NCBI GenBank assembly: GCA_038521825.1
Contig: JBCBKL010000001.1
Coordinates: forward strand, 124,001-188,000
Direction of reading: 5' to 3'
Length of the DNA stretch: 64,000 nt
Source of the DNA: JBCBKL01 sp038521825
GTDB lineage: Bacteria; Pseudomonadota; Alphaproteobacteria; Rhodobacterales; Rhodobacteraceae
Made by a program: the position numbers and the translations under genes. Shown here in pieces: positions 61,008 to 64,000 of the stretch (its first letter is position 1; each line of letters begins with the position of its first letter). The notes under the pieces were generated by a model. That model was not told the DNA's origin and did not search any database. It was given only the letters and a program-made list of their open reading frames with translations.

Positions 61008-62387
61008 ATGACCGTGATTACATCGATACCGGCAAATGAACTGAAGGTCGGTATGAGGGCCGAGGTCACGCGGCTGTGTTTGGCCGACGATCTTTATGTC
61101 TTTGCGCGGTCGAGCGGCAATCTGAACCCGATGCATCTGCCGAAAGAAGATGGTGATGGCGACGGAAAGCCGGAGGCGATCGCACCTTCGATGTGGCTGG
61201 GCGCGCTCATCTCATCGGTTCTGGGCAACCAGCTTCCCGGCCCCGGTTCACTTTACAAATCTCAGTCGCTTCGGTTCAAGGGGCGGGTCCATGCGGGCGA
61301 AAGCGTGGTCGTCTCGGTCGAGGTCAGAAGCATCGCAGGCGACGGAACAGTAACGCTCGATACCCGGGTCGATCACGAGAACGGTACGAGCATCGCCGAG
61401 GGAGAGGCAGAGGTGATCGCGCCGGCTGCTGCCAAATCTTTTGATATAAAAGATTTGCCCGGCCTCACTGTCCAGCGCCATCAACACTTTGACCGCCTTC
61501 TGGAGCTGGCCGAGCCCTTGCCAGATATCCCGACGGCTGTCGTTGCGCCGGAGGAGGTGCAGTCTCTCGGAGGCGTATTCCTCGCTGCCGAGGCGACCTT
61601 GATCAAACCCGTCCTTGTTGGATGCGCCACCAAGATCGAAGAGACCGCGAAGGCTCTGGGCGAACCGAACCACGGTTTCGAGGTCATCGATGAGCCAGAC
61701 CATGCCAAAGCGGCGGCCCGCGCGGTGGCGCTGATCGGTGAAGGACGGGCCCGGGCCCTGATGAAAGGTCATCTGCATACCGACCTCATTCTGAAGGCTG
61801 TGCTGAAACGCGAAGCGGGGCTCAGAACCGCCCGCCGGCTCAGCCATGTCTTCGTGATGGATGTGCCCGGTCTCGAACATCTTCTGCTTGTTACTGATGC
61901 AGCGATCAACATCGCTCCGGATCTCGCTACCAAAGCAGACATTGTGCAGAACGCGATCGATTTGGCATCAGCGATCGGGATCGAAACGCCGCGCGCTGCG
62001 ATCCTCTCCGCCATTGAGACCATCAACCCCGCCATCGCTTCGACCCTCGACGCCGCGGCACTGGCCAAGATGGCCGACCGCGGGCAGATCACTGGCGGCA
62101 TCGTCGATGGACCGCTTGCAATGGACAATGCAATTGATCTTGGCGCTGCCCGGACCAAGGGCATTAAAGGTGCGGTTGCAGGGCAGGCCAACATCCTCGT
62201 CGCGCCAAACCTAGAGGCTGGGAACATGCTGGCCAAGGAACTGACCTACCTTGCCCATGCCGAAGCGGGCGGCATCGTCTTGGGGGCCAAGGTTCCCGTG
62301 ATCCTCACCAGCCGGGCCGATGACGACACGGCCCGCCTCGCCTCATGTGCCGTCGCGGCCCTTTACGCTCAGGCGCTGATCGAATGA
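61008..62387 (+). CDS. Bifunctional enoyl-CoA hydratase (MaoC)/phosphate acetyltransferase
   Basis: A 459-residue fusion. Residues about 1-140 are a MaoC-like hot-dog domain, with the YVFARSSGNLNPMH catalytic region and an APSMWLGALISSVLG stretch. Residues about 155-459 are a phosphotransacetylase domain of the Pta/Ptb type, with LMKGHLHTD, VDGPLAMDNA and GNMLAKEL motifs. It should interconvert acetyl-CoA (or another acyl-CoA) and acyl phosphate, feeding the acetate kinase that overlaps it by ATGA. The role of the MaoC part is unclear. This fusion is common in alphaproteobacteria. Confidence 0.92.
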   Translation: MTVITSIPANELKVGMRAEVTRLCLADDLYVFARSSGNLNPMHLPKEDGDGDGKPEAIAPSMWLGALISSVLGNQLPGPGSLYKSQSLRFKGRVHAGESVVVSVEVRSIAGDGTVTLDTRVDHENGTSIAEGEAEVIAPAAAKSFDIKDLPGLTVQRHQHFDRLLELAEPLPDIPTAVVAPEEVQSLGGVFLAAEATLIKPVLVGCATKIEETAKALGEPNHGFEVIDEPDHAKAAARAVALIGEGRARALMKGHLHTDLILKAVLKREAGLRTARRLSHVFVMDVPGLEHLLLVTDAAINIAPDLATKADIVQNAIDLASAIGIETPRAAILSAIETINPAIASTLDAAALAKMADRGQITGGIVDGPLAMDNAIDLGAARTKGIKGAVAGQANILVAPNLEAGNMLAKELTYLAHAEAGGIVLGAKVPVILTSRADDDTARLASCAVAALYAQALIE

Positions 62388-63520
62388 CATCGATCCTGAC
62401 GCTCAATGCCGGGTCATCGTCGCTCAAGTTCGCGGTTTACCAAAGCGGCGCCTGCGCAGCCTCGGGTCAGGTCGAACAGCTTGGGCCCGCCGCAATTCTG
62501 AAGTTGGACAAGGGCGGCAAAAGGGAACTTGGGGCCACTGACCACGCGCGCGCCCTCTCGGAAATCCTGACTGAGATAGGGCACGTAACCGATGGCGCCC
62601 CCGTTAACGCCGTTGGGCATCGTATCGTTCACGGTGGCGTCGATTTTTCAGAACCAATGCGCTTGACCGAAACAGTCATCCAAAAGCTCAAGCTGCTGAT
62701 CCCGCTGGCGCCATTGCACCAGCCCCACAACCTGGAAAGCGTGAAGGCGGCGATCGCGGCGTTTCCCGATGCTGTTCAGGTTGGATGTTTCGACACGGCC
62801 TTTCACCGCAGTCATCCATGGGTCAATGACACGTTCGCGCTGCCCAGACGGTACTATGATGCCGGGGTGCGCCGCTACGGATTTCACGGGCTCAGTTATC
62901 ACTACATCACTGACTATGTCCGGGGGAACTATCCCAAACTTGCGGACGGCCGCCTTGTGATTGCTCACCTCGGCAATGGCGCTTCCATGTGTGCGGTCCA
63001 GTATGGCCAAAGCGTCGCTTCGACTATGGGCTTTTCGGCTCTCGACGGTTTGCCGATGGGTACGCGGTGTGGCCAACTCGACCCCGGCGTGATGCTTTAT
63101 CTGCTCGATCACGAAAAACTGGGTGCGAACGAGATCTCGAACCTGCTTTACAAGGAGAGCGGATTGCTGGGCTTGAGCGGCGTGAGTTCGGACATGCGGA
63201 CACTTGAGGCCAGTAATGACCCCAAGGCCACCGAGGCCATCGACTATTTCGTTTTTCGGATCACGCGCGAAATAGGTGCGATGGCGGCCAGCATGGGCGG
63301 TATCGATGCGTTGATCTTTTCTGGCGGAATTGGTGAGAACTCGGCCACCATCCGAAAACGCGTTGCGGACAGCGTTCGGTTTCTTGGGATAGAATGCGAT
63401 GATGCGCGCAATGAGTCTGGTGCCGAAGATTTTGGCAAAGGCCAGGTCCGCCTGATGCGCATCGAAACCGACGAAGAGCAAGTGATTGCAGACGCCTGCG
63501 CAGCAATTCTTAACGAGTAG
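62384..63520 (+). CDS. ackA: Acetate kinase
   Basis: A 378-residue kinase that makes acetate and ATP from acetyl phosphate, or the reverse. Signature 1 LTLNAGSSSLKF is at the N-terminus, RIVHGG and FDTAFH follow, signature 2 RRYGFHGLSYHYI is near 165, and FSGGIGENS near 310 is the ATP-binding segment. ATG 62384 overlaps the Pta stop. The stop directly abuts the convergent pxpA stop with no spacer. Confidence 0.95.
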   Translation: MTSILTLNAGSSSLKFAVYQSGACAASGQVEQLGPAAILKLDKGGKRELGATDHARALSEILTEIGHVTDGAPVNAVGHRIVHGGVDFSEPMRLTETVIQKLKLLIPLAPLHQPHNLESVKAAIAAFPDAVQVGCFDTAFHRSHPWVNDTFALPRRYYDAGVRRYGFHGLSYHYITDYVRGNYPKLADGRLVIAHLGNGASMCAVQYGQSVASTMGFSALDGLPMGTRCGQLDPGVMLYLLDHEKLGANEISNLLYKESGLLGLSGVSSDMRTLEASNDPKATEAIDYFVFRITREIGAMAASMGGIDALIFSGGIGENSATIRKRVADSVRFLGIECDDARNESGAEDFGKGQVRLMRIETDEEQVIADACAAILNE

Positions 63521-64000
63521 TCAGCGTCTTCCAGCAAAGCGTTTGATCGAGACGCCAGCGGCTTGCAGGGCCTCGCGCACTGAGCCCGCAATTTGGACTG
63601 CTGCAGGAGTATCTCCATGCAGACAAATTGTATCGATTGGCGTGGGGATATGTTTGCCGCTGTCGGTTATGATCGCACCGGCTTTGACCATGTTGACCAT
63701 CCGTTCACCCGCCACGTCCGAATCGTGGATTACCGCCCCTTCTTTGCGTCTGTCCACCAGCGTCGCGTCGTCGTTATAGGCCCGGTCGGCAAAGATCTCG
63801 GTCGCGTAGAGGCACCCTAATGATTTTGCCGCGCGCTCCTGTGCCGTTTGCGCTAGGACCATGATGATCGTGTCGGGAACCACTGACAGAACCGCTTCGA
63901 AACAACCGCGCGCCAAGTCTTCATCCTCGGTGCACATATTGGCAAGCGCGCCGTGGATCTTGACGTGCCTGACCTCGGCACCAATGGCCTTTGCCATACC
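63521..64000 (-). CDS. pxpA: 5-oxoprolinase subunit PxpA (LamB/YcsF family), N-terminus cut by window edge
   Basis: About 160 C-terminal residues are visible. KIHGALANM, EIFADRAYNDDATLVDR and TICLHGDTPAAVQIA match the conserved motifs of the LamB/YcsF family, whose member PxpA works with PxpBC to open 5-oxoproline to glutamate. The reading frame continues past base 64000, so an apparent ATG at 63997 is not the true start. The family is about 250 residues long, so roughly 90 are missing. Whether pxpB and pxpC follow cannot be seen. Confidence 0.92.
   Translation of the reverse strand, partial: GMAKAIGAEVRHVKIHGALANMCTEDEDLARGCFEAVLSVVPDTIIMVLAQTAQERAAKSLGCLYATEIFADRAYNDDATLVDRRKEGAVIHDSDVAGERMVNMVKAGAIITDSGKHIPTPIDTICLHGDTPAAVQIAGSVREALQAAGVSIKRFAGRR

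Noticed and set aside
60632..61069. 145-residue minus-strand open frame in the urtA to MaoC-Pta gap
   Set aside because: Overlaps the 5' end of the MaoC domain gene, lacks a ribosome site and looks like random high-GC translation.

Overview
The window reads as a chromosome segment of an alphaproteobacterium, most likely a marine Rhodobacteraceae (Roseobacter-type) species. The reasons are the high G+C, tightly coupled ATGA/TGATG gene junctions, a DctPQM TRAP transporter, a UrtABCDE urea transporter, a MaoC-Pta fusion next to ackA, and the large number of acid-sugar oxidoreductases. This placement is inference from gene content; no 16S gene is present.

Region 1 (1-37.3 kb) is a carbohydrate-acid catabolic region. 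It starts with the end of a sugar-binding protein, its ATPase and permease, a YrdC-domain protein and an N-carbamoylsarcosine-amidase-like hydrolase. A minus-strand operon follows (three Gfo/Idh/MocA dehydrogenases plus UxuA), then plus-strand uxaC-uxuB. A ten-gene minus operon runs dctP-dctQ-dctM-PhyH-uxaA-PhyH-HIBADH-EamA-kdgK from a divergent GntR regulator, with a perfect 14-bp palindrome between them. These genes can convert hexuronates to 2-keto-3-deoxy-6-phosphogluconate; the aldolase and a separate tagaturonate reductase are not seen. Next come a DenD-like SDR with a hydroxyacid dehydrogenase, then a plus operon (SDR, IlvD/Edd dehydratase, FAH hydrolase, 2-hydroxyacid dehydrogenase, enolase-superfamily dehydratase, LysE exporter) with the layout of a non-phosphorylative 2,4-diketo-acid pathway. 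The rest holds a fatty-acid hydroxylase, a sulfotransferase, a lactonase-like enzyme, more Gfo/Idh and HIBADH genes, and a small P-loop protein.

Region 2 (37.7-40 kb) is housekeeping: tRNA-Lys(TTT), dapF and mtaB.

Region 3 (40.0-54.1 kb) is the most unusual part. It is an all-minus locus encoding a membrane Ser/Thr kinase with an extracytoplasmic PDZ-like tail, an FHA protein, a PP2C phosphatase, three P-loop GTPases (one dynamin-like), a possible roadblock/LC7-like protein and an unknown protein. These are followed by a PstS-like/OmpA fusion and two tandem periplasmic PilJ-like proteins, ending in a clear terminator. No type VI secretion genes accompany it. I propose it as a kinase/phosphatase-controlled GTPase system tied to the cell envelope.

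Region 4 (54.3-64 kb) holds urtABCDE (minus), a 780-bp stretch without a convincing gene, the MaoC-Pta fusion and ackA (plus), and a truncated pxpA at the window edge. I saw no rRNA, CRISPR array, intact insertion sequence or phage gene.
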